This document shows, piece after piece, positions 8,730-18,764 of a stretch of DNA of 60,000 nt. This stretch comes from Adiantum capillus-veneris. Lineage: Eukaryota > Streptophyta > Polypodiopsida > Polypodiales > Pteridaceae. Both the position numbers and the translations under genes were made by a program. The notes beneath the pieces were generated by a model. It did not search any database. It saw only the letters and a list, made by a program, of their open reading frames with translations, and was not told where the DNA came from. The stretch spans positions 137,621,043 to 137,681,042 of the forward strand of contig CM043958.1 of NCBI GenBank assembly GCA_014529385.2. The letters are read 5' to 3'. Position 1 is the first letter of the stretch. Each line of letters begins with the position of its first letter.

Positions 8730-10059
8730 TTAACACTAGGTTGGTAACCTAACAGGACATAAAAGTGTCCTTTCATGGTTTTGAAAAAAACCTCCAAAAC
8801 CATAGTAGATCCACTCATTTTGTAAAATCCTTTCATGAGGTTATAGTTCAAGGCCTACTACACATGGAAAAAAATAAGAAACTTGTAAAATTTCTCATCT
8901 TTTGGTCACACCAAGCCTCTAAAGTCGATGGACCAGTACATTTTCATCAAAACAGCCATTTCTTATGTTTTGTTGCATAAAAATAAGATTAGGGATTTTT
9001 GTAGGACTTGAGATAAATTCCCTAGTTGACTTCAATGGGTTGGTGATCAGAACATATGATTGCTTCTCACTCACTATTTTTTGTTTTGCCAAAAGAAATA
9101 GGTACAAAAAAGTTGAATTTTTACCATTCTGCAAACCTATCATCAAAGTTTCTATAGCCACGCTCAATACAAATAATATATGCATGTTTTCTTAGTTTCC
9201 TATTGTCCTTTAGGTTCATAAGGAGCCATGGACCATGTCAAAAGAATAATACATCTCTTACCAAGGGGAATCTTGGGGACAAAGATGAAGTGCTAAATAC
9301 AACAAACATGAAAAAACTGGGTTCAACATTATGAGTTGTAGAATCCCATAGAAACTATTCAATATCTAGCCAAATTTGATCCTTGTGACTAGATATGGTT
9401 ACTACCTACAAAATGCATGTAGTTGTCACAAGAAACTAACAATATTGAAAAAGCTATACTTGATATACTAGAATGTTTCGTTTTCTTCTATAATTGAAAA
9501 AATCAACCACGGTTGTCTACTATGCAAAATAGGGTATTAGGTGCCCCAAAACTCAAGGAATATTAGCTTAATGTTACAGTATGCGACATAGAAAATCAAA
9601 ACTGCATTTGGATATCATGAAAGCCACCAAAAAAATCATAGAAGAGCTAAAATTGGCTAAAAAACAGGATTTGACAATTTTTGTAATTTGGTCATAACTT
9701 ACAAATTTAACATTTATTTCTCCCTAGAAGCATCAGGACATGTTGAGGACTACTAAAGATAGTTCTCTAGCATTATAGACCTCACAAACATGAATTCTAG
9801 AGTGGTATAGTTGCAAAAAGTTGAAAAAAGCCAAAAACAGGACCCGTTTTTTCACACAGTTTAGGTTGTGAAATGTTGTGCAAGGACAAGGTTAAAGATG
9901 GAATTGATATTCCAAAAAAATGTCGAGTTTTTTTCAGCTCATGAGACAACTTTCTAGACAGATAGCACCTCAAAATCCATTTTGAAACTCTTGACATAAT
10001 TCAAGGAAAATGGTCACTTAACAGGACATAAAAGTGTCCCATTACCAACCTAGTGTTAA
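8730..10059. mobile_element. TTAA-flanked non-autonomous TIR element
   Basis: TTAACACTAGGTTGGTAA at 8730-8747 is matched by its exact reverse complement at 10042-10059. If TTAA (8730-8733 and 10056-10059) is the duplicated target, the 14-bp perfect TIR is CACTAGGTTGGTAA. Just inside both ends is the same near-palindrome TAACAGGACATAAAAGTGTC, present in direct orientation. No transposase ORF is visible in 1.3 kb. A TTAA target is typical of the piggyBac superfamily, but the TIR does not begin CCY, so assignment is tentative. It sits inside the Copia LTR, dating it after that insertion. Confidence 0.8.
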
Positions 10060-10242
10060 GGAGATAAATGTGGGCGACCGGACACTGGCCGGCACGATGA
10101 GGCACACCGCCTTTACCTAATAGCAATGATGTGGATGAATACACTTAGGACCGTCGGGGCACTTTCTCCCTCACTAGGAGGTTTTTTCCCCCTTGCATTG
10201 TATATATGCCCATGACTCTAGGGCTAACTTAACTTTCTATTT

Positions 10243-10449
10243 GCATAGCTTCTCCATCAAGCAGTTGAATGTGGCTGGTGCATTGGTCAAGCCAAAAGGC
10301 ACGACAATGTATTCGTAAAGACCAAATGTAGTGCGAAATGCGGTCTTTACAATGTCTTGATCAACTATCCTTAGCTGATGGTAGCCACTTTTTAGGTCAA
10401 TTCTATTGAAGTAAGTCGACCCTTGTAGCTTATCAAATAGGTCTTCTAC
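10243..10449 (-). pseudogene. Ty3/Gypsy reverse transcriptase fragment
   Basis: Read on the minus strand from 10449, 69 codons are open without a stop: [20 protein letters not shown], then [21 protein letters not shown] and [13 protein letters not shown]. These are classic Ty3/Gypsy RT blocks (the [13 protein letters not shown] and [11 protein letters not shown] motifs). The fragment starts and ends abruptly, with no YVDD block, so it is a truncated piece. It was too short to stand out as an ORF, but identification is secure. Confidence 0.9.
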
Positions 10450-10459
10450 CGGTGGAGCT

Positions 10460-11012
10460 AAGATACACTTACATTATGCTAACTAACACCTTGAGTATGC
10501 TAAGATGCACTTAGAATATGCTAACTGGCACTTAGAGTATGCTAACTAGCACTAACAGTATGCTAACTAACACATTCAATAGGGTAATTGGTACATTTAG
10601 TATGCTAAGTAGCACATTCAGTTAGCTAATCGGTACATTCAGTGTGCTAATTAGCACATTCAGTATGCTAATTAGCACAAACAGTGCTAACTAGCAAAAA
10701 TTATGCTAGTTAGCACTTACAATATGCTCACCAGCACTTAAAGTATGATAATTAACACTCATAGTATGCTAGTAAGCACATACAGAGTGCTAACTACCAT
10801 TACAGTATGCTAAGATGCACTTACATTATGCTAACTAGCACCTTGAGTACAAAGGGGACTTAAACTTGGAATATGCTAAGTAGCACTTACAGTATGCTAA
10901 GATGCACTTACATCATGCGAACTAGCACTTACATTATGCTAACTAGCACCTTGAGTACAAAGGGGACTTAAACTTAGAATATGCTAACTAGCACTTACAA
11001 TATGCTAAGATG
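10460..11012 (+). repeat. Minisatellite built on TATGCTAACTAGCACTTACA
   Basis: About 25 degenerate copies of a roughly 20-bp unit (variants TATGCTAAGATGCACTTA and TATGCTAATTAGCACA). Superimposed is a longer duplication: CACCTTGAGTACAAAGGGG with about 80 bp around it occurs near 10840 and again near 10945. No ORF. It follows the Gypsy RT fragment directly. Confidence 0.9.
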
Positions 11013-11358
11013 CAACACACTCTCTATTGTGTTCGTTGAGCTTCTTCATCTTCTCCAAGTTGTGCGTGCATCCTTGCAACCCTAATTCCAACAAAAAATG
11101 AACTATAATCTATGAGTTTTGAATTAATGTATAGTGCTTTTTTTTAACATATATAATTAAGACTAATTAAAAAAAAGAGAGAAAACTTTGCACATGGAAC
11201 CATTGATCGTGCTGCAAAAAAATCACTTGGTATTATTATGTATGTTTACAACAACAGAGATGGTAAATCTAGCAAACATTTGTCGCTTTTTGCTTAGTTT
11301 CCAACCACTGCAAGAGATGATCTCTTGCACCTAAGGCATGAAATGATTGTGATAATGT

Positions 11359-11430
11359 ATCTACGATTGATTTTGACTTTAGACTTCTTCCTATATCTAT
11401 GATTGATTTTGACTTTAGACTTCTTCCTCT
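11359..11430 (+). repeat. 36-bp direct duplication
   Basis: ATCTAYGATTGATTTTGACT occurs at 11359 and 11395, each followed by TTAGACTTCTTCCT. A simple local duplication. Confidence 0.85.
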
Positions 11431-11529
11431 CTCTTCTCGCTAAAACTCTATAGAACCAATTGAACATCTCATGCAGAGCATTGTCCCTTTTCCTATTAAC
11501 TCCATGATGTGTATTTTTGAATTAGACTA

Positions 11530-11760
11530 CTATTTCTTGATAGTTTGAGTGCTCCATTCCTTGGCTACCCAAATGCCCACCATGTAATATGTTGTGTGTG
11601 TTTTCCCCCAAGAAACAATCAATTGAGTTTTGAAAGTGTTGATTGGGAACTTCAAGGTAGAGAGCTCATCAATGATTAGTTTTTCCTTTTCAAGTAGACT
11701 AAATAGCTCGTTAACCAGTTGCCACACATGAGCATGCTTAAGTCCAAAAGGTTGCTTCAT
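11530..11760 (-). pseudogene. Relic of the same transposase-like family as 140-1768
   Basis: A 76-residue minus-strand frame ends in FPINTFKTQLIVSWGKTHTT followed by YYMV. This aligns with the block ALADFTKVFTLSWGENNITH followed by YMV in the gene at the left edge: the F..F...SWG..(I)T.YMV pattern and the helical stretch before it are shared. It is short, with no recognisable flanking blocks, so it is a fragment. The similarity was judged by eye only. Confidence 0.4.
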
Positions 11761-12269
11761 TACCTTTATAGGTGGTTATGCCAGATACCGTTTTTCATAA
11801 TTGAAACTCATTGGGACTTTGGGAGTTAGAATAGTTAAAAAGCAGAGGCTTCACTTTACTACAGTCCATACATATTTTATTGGTCCATTTATGTGTGCCT
11901 CATGCCTTCTTATCCTTTGTTAGCTCAACCACAATGCCATGGAGACCGACACATTCTCATATACACTCTTTCCTTTGTAGGCTCCATATTCAAAGCATGC
12001 TCAATGTGGAGCATTAGCAACATGCCAAGAACTCTTTTACATGCATGAAGGGTACACACATGTACATTTATCAATGGAATGTGTAGAATAGGATCTTAAT
12101 TTGGGTCTTTCATGTCTCGATTAAGGGAATAGACTTTGATCAAAACTAAGGATACATTGTAACCATTGTTATAGTGCTTTACTCAGTGTTTGCATAGCGG
12201 GCATACCTTTAGTAGAGTCGGCTTCACCTTTGCCACCCTTTCTTTAGTGGTCGTCGAGAATTTATTGTG

Positions 12270-12350
12270 GTAACAATAAATTGAAGGGAAGCAGAAGAGT
12301 GGAGTCGGATGCATGCAAGTGAGAGAGAAAGGGAGAGGGAGAGATGAGGC
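12270..12350. mobile_element. Possible LTR edge of a Copia relative
   Basis: TTGAAGGGAAGCAGAAGAGT and the following purine-rich stretch match the start of the LTR-like sequence at 54406. No primer-binding site or other end is clear here. Confidence 0.3.
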
Positions 12351-13400
12351 AATCTTCTATGATTTCCCTAACCAAAAATCTAGAAGACGAGAGAGGTACC
12401 GCATGAAATAAGTAAGGAAAAAAATAAGAGAGGAAAACCTATGTCTCTTATGAGGAATAAAATATAATATTTGATGATCGTAGGAGCAACAACTTGTTTC
12501 AAAGACAAGATCATACGGGGATATACGAAACCGGCTATAACAAAGACAAAAATCCCAAGAAACAAAGCAAACCAAAAACCACAGACACAACTAAGACAAC
12601 ATCGAGAATGACCAAAATTGAGCATAAACGGGAATACAAAAAATTGAAGAAAAACTTGAAAGAGGTCTGAAAAGTAGAGATGAATAATGAAGGGGGCTCG
12701 AGCATGGATCAATTTGATGCACCCTCTCACTACAAAAGATATACAATACAAGATCAAAAGATTGTAGTTTGATAACCGATGTGAGAACTAAAAGAACTAG
12801 GGACATCTTATGATGGAATTGAGAGGACCAATCACATATACTTAGCTGGACTAGGAGAGGAACCGAAGATGTCATACATTGCCACTGACCTCATAGGGGT
12901 TTTGTAGTCTAATAGACTACTTTTGTGTGACGTACACTTCCATGATCTGTGTTTAGTAATGTCCACACTTGTGTTAGAGTTTTTAACTCATACAATTGGA
13001 CTACTTTTTCATAACGTAACTTTTAGGCATGTGTTTTCTAAATTGAGAGTACATTTATTCAATTATTGAACAAAATCTTATTCCAAAATCATAATCATTA
13101 AAAATTGTATATAGATCATTTGTTGCAACAAATCGTTCACGATTATATCTTTCTAAGTCTTGATATTAAACATTTTTTATATTTCAGCATGCTTGAAACT
13201 TGAATTATTATTTTGATATTAATATATCATTGTTTATTTTAATAGCCATGCTAGAGACAAATCTACCACGAGTACATCAAAAAACATCGTTGAAGCTATT
13301 GTTTGCTACCTACACGGTGTGGAAGAGAAGCAGTTCTAACGATGTTTTGAAACTGCAAAGCCTTCTAGCTTCAATGATTTTGTCAACATATTGACAAAAC
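12351..13400. other. No gene recognised
   Basis: AT-rich sequence with several short minus-strand open stretches (12357-12875) of hydrophobic, Phe/Ser/Leu-rich composition that do not resemble a known protein. Nothing else is supported. Confidence 0.3.
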
Positions 13401-13471
13401 ATTGATTTGAAAGCTTACAGCAATCATTCCACACAATATCATTTGATATTGCAATTTTTAGTGGCGGTCAA

Positions 13472-14630
13472 TTGCGGGGGCTTGTCAAGCAAGTATTGGG
13501 CCAAGTATTGGTTGCTTTTTATGCTCTACAAAACCTTGAAGTCCACTCTCTCCCCTCAGTACGTGAAAGAATGCAATTGGTTCATCAATTGCATGGGGAA
13601 ATGAAAGGAAAGAGCAAGCTAGAAGGCCCTAGAAAGAGATCGAGAGTGACTGATCCTACCAAGCCATTCACTGAGGCAAAAGTGCCAACTCCCACACCAA
13701 CTCCCACTCAGCTGGTCAATGTAGAAGTAGTAGCCGAAGGTGATGATCCACTAGTACTGCACCTTCTACATGATTGACATGTTTTCCACTTGCAAGCTCC
13801 CCAACTCAGAGAAGGCATATGGGCATATGTCAAGCAAGTTCATGTACTGTATCCTACCTCCTCAGACCTTATGTATGCAGCTAAAGTATTCAAGATCCAG
13901 TCACACAAACCCATTGCTGCACAATAAGCCATGGAAGAAGTCACCACTTTAAATATCCAGCACCAAGGTATTATCGTGCCACTTGGCATCGTGTGGCACT
14001 CCCCATGGCCAATGCTTATCTTCAGATGTTGGAATGACAGCCATGTGGAGTAGTGGATACAAGCATGTCACTTTGACGGAGGAAAACTTGCAATCAAAGA
14101 GTTTTTGCAGACAATTGGTAGCCAGAGCACTTCCAAGACAAAATCTTGCACATTGTCAATGCTTTACTGCAAACATTGAAGTTCTTACATCACCATGTTT
14201 TTTTGGACAATGAACTTCACCCTCGCAACATTATGTTGCATTTTGCTGACAATGGTGTTTATTGTGGCATTATAGATTTGGGTACTTCTAGCTTATTCCT
14301 AACTACGAAGACATTTCCAAAGCTAACAGATCTGTCTTTGGAATGTTAAAAAATTCATCTTCGAGACTACCCTTGGCCTACCCCCGAGTGTATCCTCACC
14401 AATCCTCCTCCTTTTTCTAAAGCCACGGATGTATATTCTCTATGTTGGGCTATGAAATACATACTTAATTGCATGTCTCAGAGGTTTAGAGCCAAGTGAT
14501 CCAGAGCAAAGAGCCCTTGTAAAAAAAATAAATAGAACTCTTGATTTAGGCAAAGATAGAAATCCCCAAAATCGACCTTCAGTTTTTAATTTATCCCTTT
14601 CTATTAATGGAGAGACCCCACAATTGGCAT
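13472..14630 (+). pseudogene. Protein kinase-like pseudogene
   Basis: One frame from 13472 gives an N-terminal region (VKQVLGQVLVAFYALQNLEV), a basic Pro/Thr-rich linker, then after TGA at 13775-13777 a kinase N-lobe: AYVKQVHVLYPTSSDLMYAA followed by KVFK, with the AAK lysine block. Next come TAA (13925-13927), HQGIIVPLGI (beta-4/5) and TAG (14051-14053). The frame then shifts before 14146. There, LKFLHHHVFLDNELHPRNIM fits the catalytic-loop helix, with HPRN in place of HRD..N, and IIDLG replaces DFG. A further shift gives the WPTPEC (APE-like) and ATDVYSLCWAM (subdomain IX) blocks to TGA at about 14500. A last shift gives RNPQNRPSVF (subdomain XI). All blocks are in order and no intron is needed. 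Substituted catalytic residues plus several stops and shifts make it clearly dead, perhaps derived from a pseudokinase-like family. Confidence 0.75.
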
Positions 14631-14814
14631 AAATGTTGTATCTTATTCTAATCTCCGACCAAATGATGAATGAATACAAAAAACTTTTTTTGGGTTGAAA
14701 TTGTCATTATATTGTTAATACAGTGTTAGTTTAAGTATCATATCACGATTCAAGTGACAATTTAATGTTTTAAGTTTAAATTATCGTTGAATTTTTGTAT
14801 TTTGTTTGTAGATA

Positions 14815-14931
14815 TGGCTGAAGACCTTGATTATGAGACGAGTCACAACGAATTATCAGCACGAATAAGAATCGATGTGGACAATCAGACTTATCAGTTA
14901 TTGCCAGCATTCAAGAGGATGAATCAAACCT
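14815..14931 (+). other. Short ORF, 38 residues, unidentified
   Basis: ATG at 14815 opens MAEDLDYETSHNELSARIRI and closes with TAG after 38 codons. It looks coding in composition but is too short to name. It may be an exon fragment. Confidence 0.2.
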
Positions 14932-15327
14932 AGAGGGCAAGCCCTTGAGTTGCAAACAAGGCAAAGACTTATGTCCAAACCACTTTGTTTAGAATACAGT
15001 TTTTAGAACAAGTTGCCACACAAAGGGAAATCCACCAATAAAGCTCTTTGACTTGCAACATGTGGGCTTAGCTCAAGTTCTTCTCGAGCAATTTATCTCT
15101 GTCAAAAACAAGCTATCCCCAATAATAACCAAATTGCCATATAGTTCATTCAGTAGTGCTATGCACATTACATATTGAGCAAGAGAGTCAACTAGGATGA
15201 TAAGCCTCCTAATGTGGGCGTTGGGCTTGGCCACATTGCCGACAAGGTTTTAGTGCAAAACGAGCAAAGATCCCAACCATAACGAAAGCGTCCTATCATT
15301 CTTCTACTAGAGGAGCATGAAACCATT

Positions 15328-15609
15328 GTGGAGATGGCAAGCCAAGGTGAAACTCCTGCATGCTTGAGGTTGAAATTGTTCGAGCTTGAGACACAGCTCG
15401 ATGCCACTAGAAGAGAGCTTGCACTAACTCAAGGCAAGCTTGCAAAGTACAACGAGAAGTTTGGTCCCCTTGCAAAAGAAGATGTCACAGCTGCCACAAC
15501 CAATCTTAATGTATTTTTGGTTGCATCGACCAACTTTGCATCTCTTGGCTCTGATGAATTTCACTTGAATGAGATTTTGGCAGACCTCACTCAGCATGTT
15601 GAGTTGTAA
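15328..15609 (+). CDS. Hypothetical coiled-coil fragment
   Basis: An open frame of 93 residues. The stretch LRLKLFELETQLDATRRELA and the following LTQGKLAKY have heptad-like spacing of Leu, suggesting a coiled coil. The first ATG is internal to an open context and no promoter is seen. No family is recognised; it may be the 3' piece of a decayed gene that includes the 14815 fragment. Confidence 0.3.
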   Translation: MEMASQGETPACLRLKLFELETQLDATRRELALTQGKLAKYNEKFGPLAKEDVTAATTNLNVFLVASTNFASLGSDEFHLNEILADLTQHVEL

Positions 15610-15906
15610 AAGCTATACATTCTATTATTGTAATCCTCCAAGCCAACTTTTTGTCATCATTTTACATAATCAACTCTGATATTTATTTCTTTGTCTCTTT
15701 TTATCGTGGTTGAAAATTCTATACAATAAGTATAAAATAAAAGTGATTCAATCATACAACACAAAGTGACATGGTAAAAGGAGAGGGATCATAAGATATG
15801 ACCAACAAACTCAAGGTGATTACAAGCACGTTGTACCAAAGGTATTTTTAAACAATGTCTTCACAATCAAACACCGGCATCAACTTCTTCCATGTCTGAA
15901 CATTCT

Positions 15907-16624
15907 TCAAGCCACCTTCCACTCTAACTGATCATCACTTTGTGCCTCAACAGCAACTACCTCATGCGTTTGCTTTATACCAAAACAACGTCCAGCTACT
16001 CTCCTCGCAATGTTAGTTGGAGCATGCAACAATCTCATAATACAAAACACATATACCAAAGCCTCAGCTCGTTTTGGTTTTAATCTATTTATCTTCTTAG
16101 TGTGTAAGAAGTCAAATGCAGACCAATGTTCCTCGCAACTACCACTTGAAGTTATCAAAAGCTTGATGAAGTGTTTAATCCATTGATAACCCTCTTCCAA
16201 TACCATCGGTACAATTTCTCTTTGAATTAGATGCATTACTAGATGAACCTACGGCGAAGGATGGTGTACCATGCACTCCACTCTGGAAACAAGGATTAAA
16301 GGAATTCTACTCTCTATCCTCCACCCCCGTCGGATTCTTCTCCTCATTCATAACAGATTCTTCTTCAGCCAATGAATCTTCTCTTTCCATAGTATGACCC
16401 CTTTTGCTTACCCCTTTACTTTTGCCCTCAAGGACAACCTTTACTTTTTGTACATAATCTAGAAATCTTTCATACATATCTTGTGGAGGCAAGGTACAAG
16501 GCCCAGCATTGCCTGGAACTTTGAACAAATGCTCTTTGATCCTTGTAGCATTGCCATTGAACACATGGTGACAAGACTTGCATTTCAATTGAGATGCAGT
16601 TTGTCTTGGCACTATTTTATGCAC
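15907..16624 (-). pseudogene. hAT transposase, internally deleted
   Basis: The N-terminal part (16624-16307) has a BED-type zinc finger: CKSCHHVFNGNATRIKEHLF followed by KVPGNAGPC, typical of plant hAT proteins. The C-terminal part (16236-15907) has SSGSCEEHWSAFDFLHTKKI followed by NRLKPKRAEALVYV, the hAT dimerisation domain. Only about 70 bases separate the two, while an intact hAT transposase has roughly 400-600 residues between them, including the DDE catalytic core. The catalytic region is therefore deleted. A short junction with loss of frame marks the deletion. Confidence 0.85.
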
Positions 16625-16924
16625 CTATGTCCACTCATGACCACGAACCATGATGCACAAAAGAGATCTATAAAAAATAAACAATTGTAATTTGTAAACT
16701 AATCATTTTTATTAATCACACGTGAAGATAGAATTTATTAATTGATTATGTCAAAAAATTGAAAGTACATAGTCAATTGTATCTAACAACAATTTTTCAT
16801 TGTATGCACATATCCAAAAAGAGAACATAATTCATTGTTTAGGTATTTGGAATAAATTTTGAATACTTTACACCTACAAACGATAAGAATTGTACCCTAA
16901 ACAATATTTTGTCCCATCGGATCA

Positions 16925-17510
16925 TCTTGAAGTGTGACAATAATACTCTAACTCAACGCGATGGTCATTGGTTACCAACGATCAATTTTGGATTGTAGCT
17001 ACATTATCATGATTTTGTATAAATCACATTGGTAAAAACAATCTGTATTGATAATTGCATATCTTCTCGGAAGTGTGAGCAACTACTCTAACACAACAAG
17101 GTGATAACATCATTGTAATAGAAGCACTTCTAGTGATACAAGATAAACGTCAAGTATGCCCAAAAAACTTTAATTGGAAATACACTCAAAAGTGTGAGTA
17201 GATGCTCTAACACAACAAGGTGATAGCATTTAAAGTAGTTGAAGCATTTCTAACCGTACAAGATAAGCATCAAGTACGATAAAAAATCTTCAATTAATAA
17301 CTTCGTCAACATTCTGCCATGTGTGAGTATATCACTCTAACACAAAGACATTCTTAATTCCTAAACCTTAATCTAAGTGAAACAACTCATTATCTCCAGT
17401 GCAAGTAAACACTTTTACTTTAGCACAAAAGTAAATAATCTCCATTTACAATACACACCCATCTTCAAGTGTGTGTATATACTCCAACATAATGATAAAT
17501 GGTTCCCGAC
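16925..17510 (+). repeat. Degenerate tandem array, period about 120-150 bp
   Basis: The core AGTGTGAG followed by CTCTAACACAACAAGGTGAT appears at about 16931, 17071, 17191, 17320 and 17468, best preserved at 17071 and 17191. Those two units also share GAAGCAYTTCTA and ACAAGATAARC. No ORF; outer units are very diverged. Confidence 0.7.
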
Positions 17511-17930
17511 CTAATTTTCTTCTCTTTAAGTGACAAAACTCCAGCACAAAAAGAGAAAGTTCTAATTTTTATTTTAATGCAAAACTATTCAAATCAAAAA
17601 TAAAAACAAAAAAACTATAAATCATAAATTTTAAATTTAAATATAATTTTAACTAAATAGTAATTTCTATGTTTTTATAAATATTAAACCTTAAGAGAAA
17701 AGACGATTACTTTTATCAGGTAGCTCAATGTTTGGTTGTATGAAATGTTCCTAGGAGAGCTCCAGTGGTTGCATGTATCTACTGATCTTCGATTGAAGTA
17801 TAGGGAAATAATACGAAGAGCCAAATTCAATGATGTGTCATTGTAAATACGATTTTTTTATACCCTCTAACGTATTATACAAGCATTAAACGTGTATAAT
17901 ACGTGTAATGTGTAATGTATAATGCAACTT
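17511..17930. other. No gene seen
   Basis: AT-rich sequence with no supported ORF or named repeat. Confidence 0.3.
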
Positions 17931-17949
17931 AGGTGCACACAGCCAAAGC

Positions 17950-18245
17950 TTCCACTACAAAAATTGATAAACCACTCACGATGCACTATGACGTGGAAAA
18001 CAACATCCTACTCTAGCAACCAATGTGAAGGTGTGTCACCTCTAGAAGACATGTGAGGAGGAGGAATGCTAAAAAAAACATGACATCACCGTCACTGGCA
18101 TATGAAGACACCAATCTAGCATGTGTCAAAACGGTATTTGCATCATGCATAGATCTCCATTGTTGTCTCATATGTCTAAAACAACGGTGCCTACTAATGT
18201 GCCATGTGTGACCACAATGTCAACATTTCATGCATCAACAACCTT
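17950..18245 (-). pseudogene. Copia gag zinc knuckle and protease remnant
   Basis: On the minus strand there is a decayed CCHC-knuckle block (HCGHTWHISRH) and then the protease region around the DSGA-equivalent site. Both align base by base with 36022-36345, where the motifs are clearer. Several stops; no ORF survives. Confidence 0.5.
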
Positions 18246-18486
18246 GAGATCGTCGTCTCTCACCAATCAGCACTATTGACTCTAAACTGTCACACATGTC
18301 TTTGCTAACTGGATGCAAAGTAAGCAAACTATGGCGAGAAATTTTGGAAGAAATCTGGTAGAGTCTCCGAACTGAGCAAAAAACTCAAGCACAATCTCGA
18401 CCATAAACCATACCAAATTGGCAATAGCGTGGGAGATCACTTGACCACTACACAATCATGAAAACCATGATCAATCACATCAAAAC

Positions 18487-18756
18487 CTGAGGAGGGGGGG
18501 GCGGGGGGATGGGATGGGGGTTCACTCTATGTAAAACCTATATATCACGTGCGTTCAAGTACTATTTATGAAAGCCCTTATTTGTGAATTTTTCACCAAT
18601 AAAAGGGACCCTTTTTCTATTCAATCTGTATTGTTTTTTCAATATCATTCTTTAAACACCCTTTTGTATGTGAAACTGTGAGAAAAAGTAAAATAAAATA
18701 ATCCCTACAATTGAACCAATGTGATATACATTTTTTTAATCTAGTGACCCCCCAAG
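18487..18756 (+). mobile_element. hAT-like MITE, copy C, with 8-bp target duplication
   Basis: Flanked by ATCAAAAC at 18479-18486 and 18757-18764. The collinear position in Copia element 2b (near 36473) holds a single ATCAAAAC, an empty site. The element starts CTGAGGAGGGGGGGGCGGGG and ends GACCCCCCAAG. The GGGGTTCACTCTATGTAAAA segment near the start and CTAGTGACCCCCC at the end form imperfect TIRs. Eight-base duplications fit the hAT superfamily. It carries no coding sequence. Confidence 0.85.
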
Positions 18757-18764
18757 ATCAAAAC

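Larger units (their letters stand above)
8513..10113 (-). mobile_element. Copia 5' LTR split by an insertion
   Basis: The LTR starts TGTAAGTGTGC beside the primer-binding site and resumes after the inserted element at 10060. It has the features of the LTRs at 21470-21679 and 35110-35332: the GCGTGTGCGG start region, a TTATTCTTTGTATGGATAAAG segment, a GGGCGACCGGACAC block and a CGCCTTTA end. The terminal CCCAACA is decayed, so the right boundary is approximate. Confidence 0.6.

Noticed and set aside
8363-8851. 162-residue ORF with Ser-Leu repeats
   Set aside because: Translation of the (GA)n microsatellite in an LTR.
10460-11012. CRISPR array
   Set aside because: Units are about 20 bp, contiguous and degenerate, with no constant-length unique spacers; the surroundings are eukaryotic retroelements.
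12357-12875. Overlapping hydrophobic minus-strand ORFs as a membrane protein
   Set aside because: Composition is that of AT-rich, T-biased DNA; frames overlap, with no promoter, splice pattern or recognisable motif.
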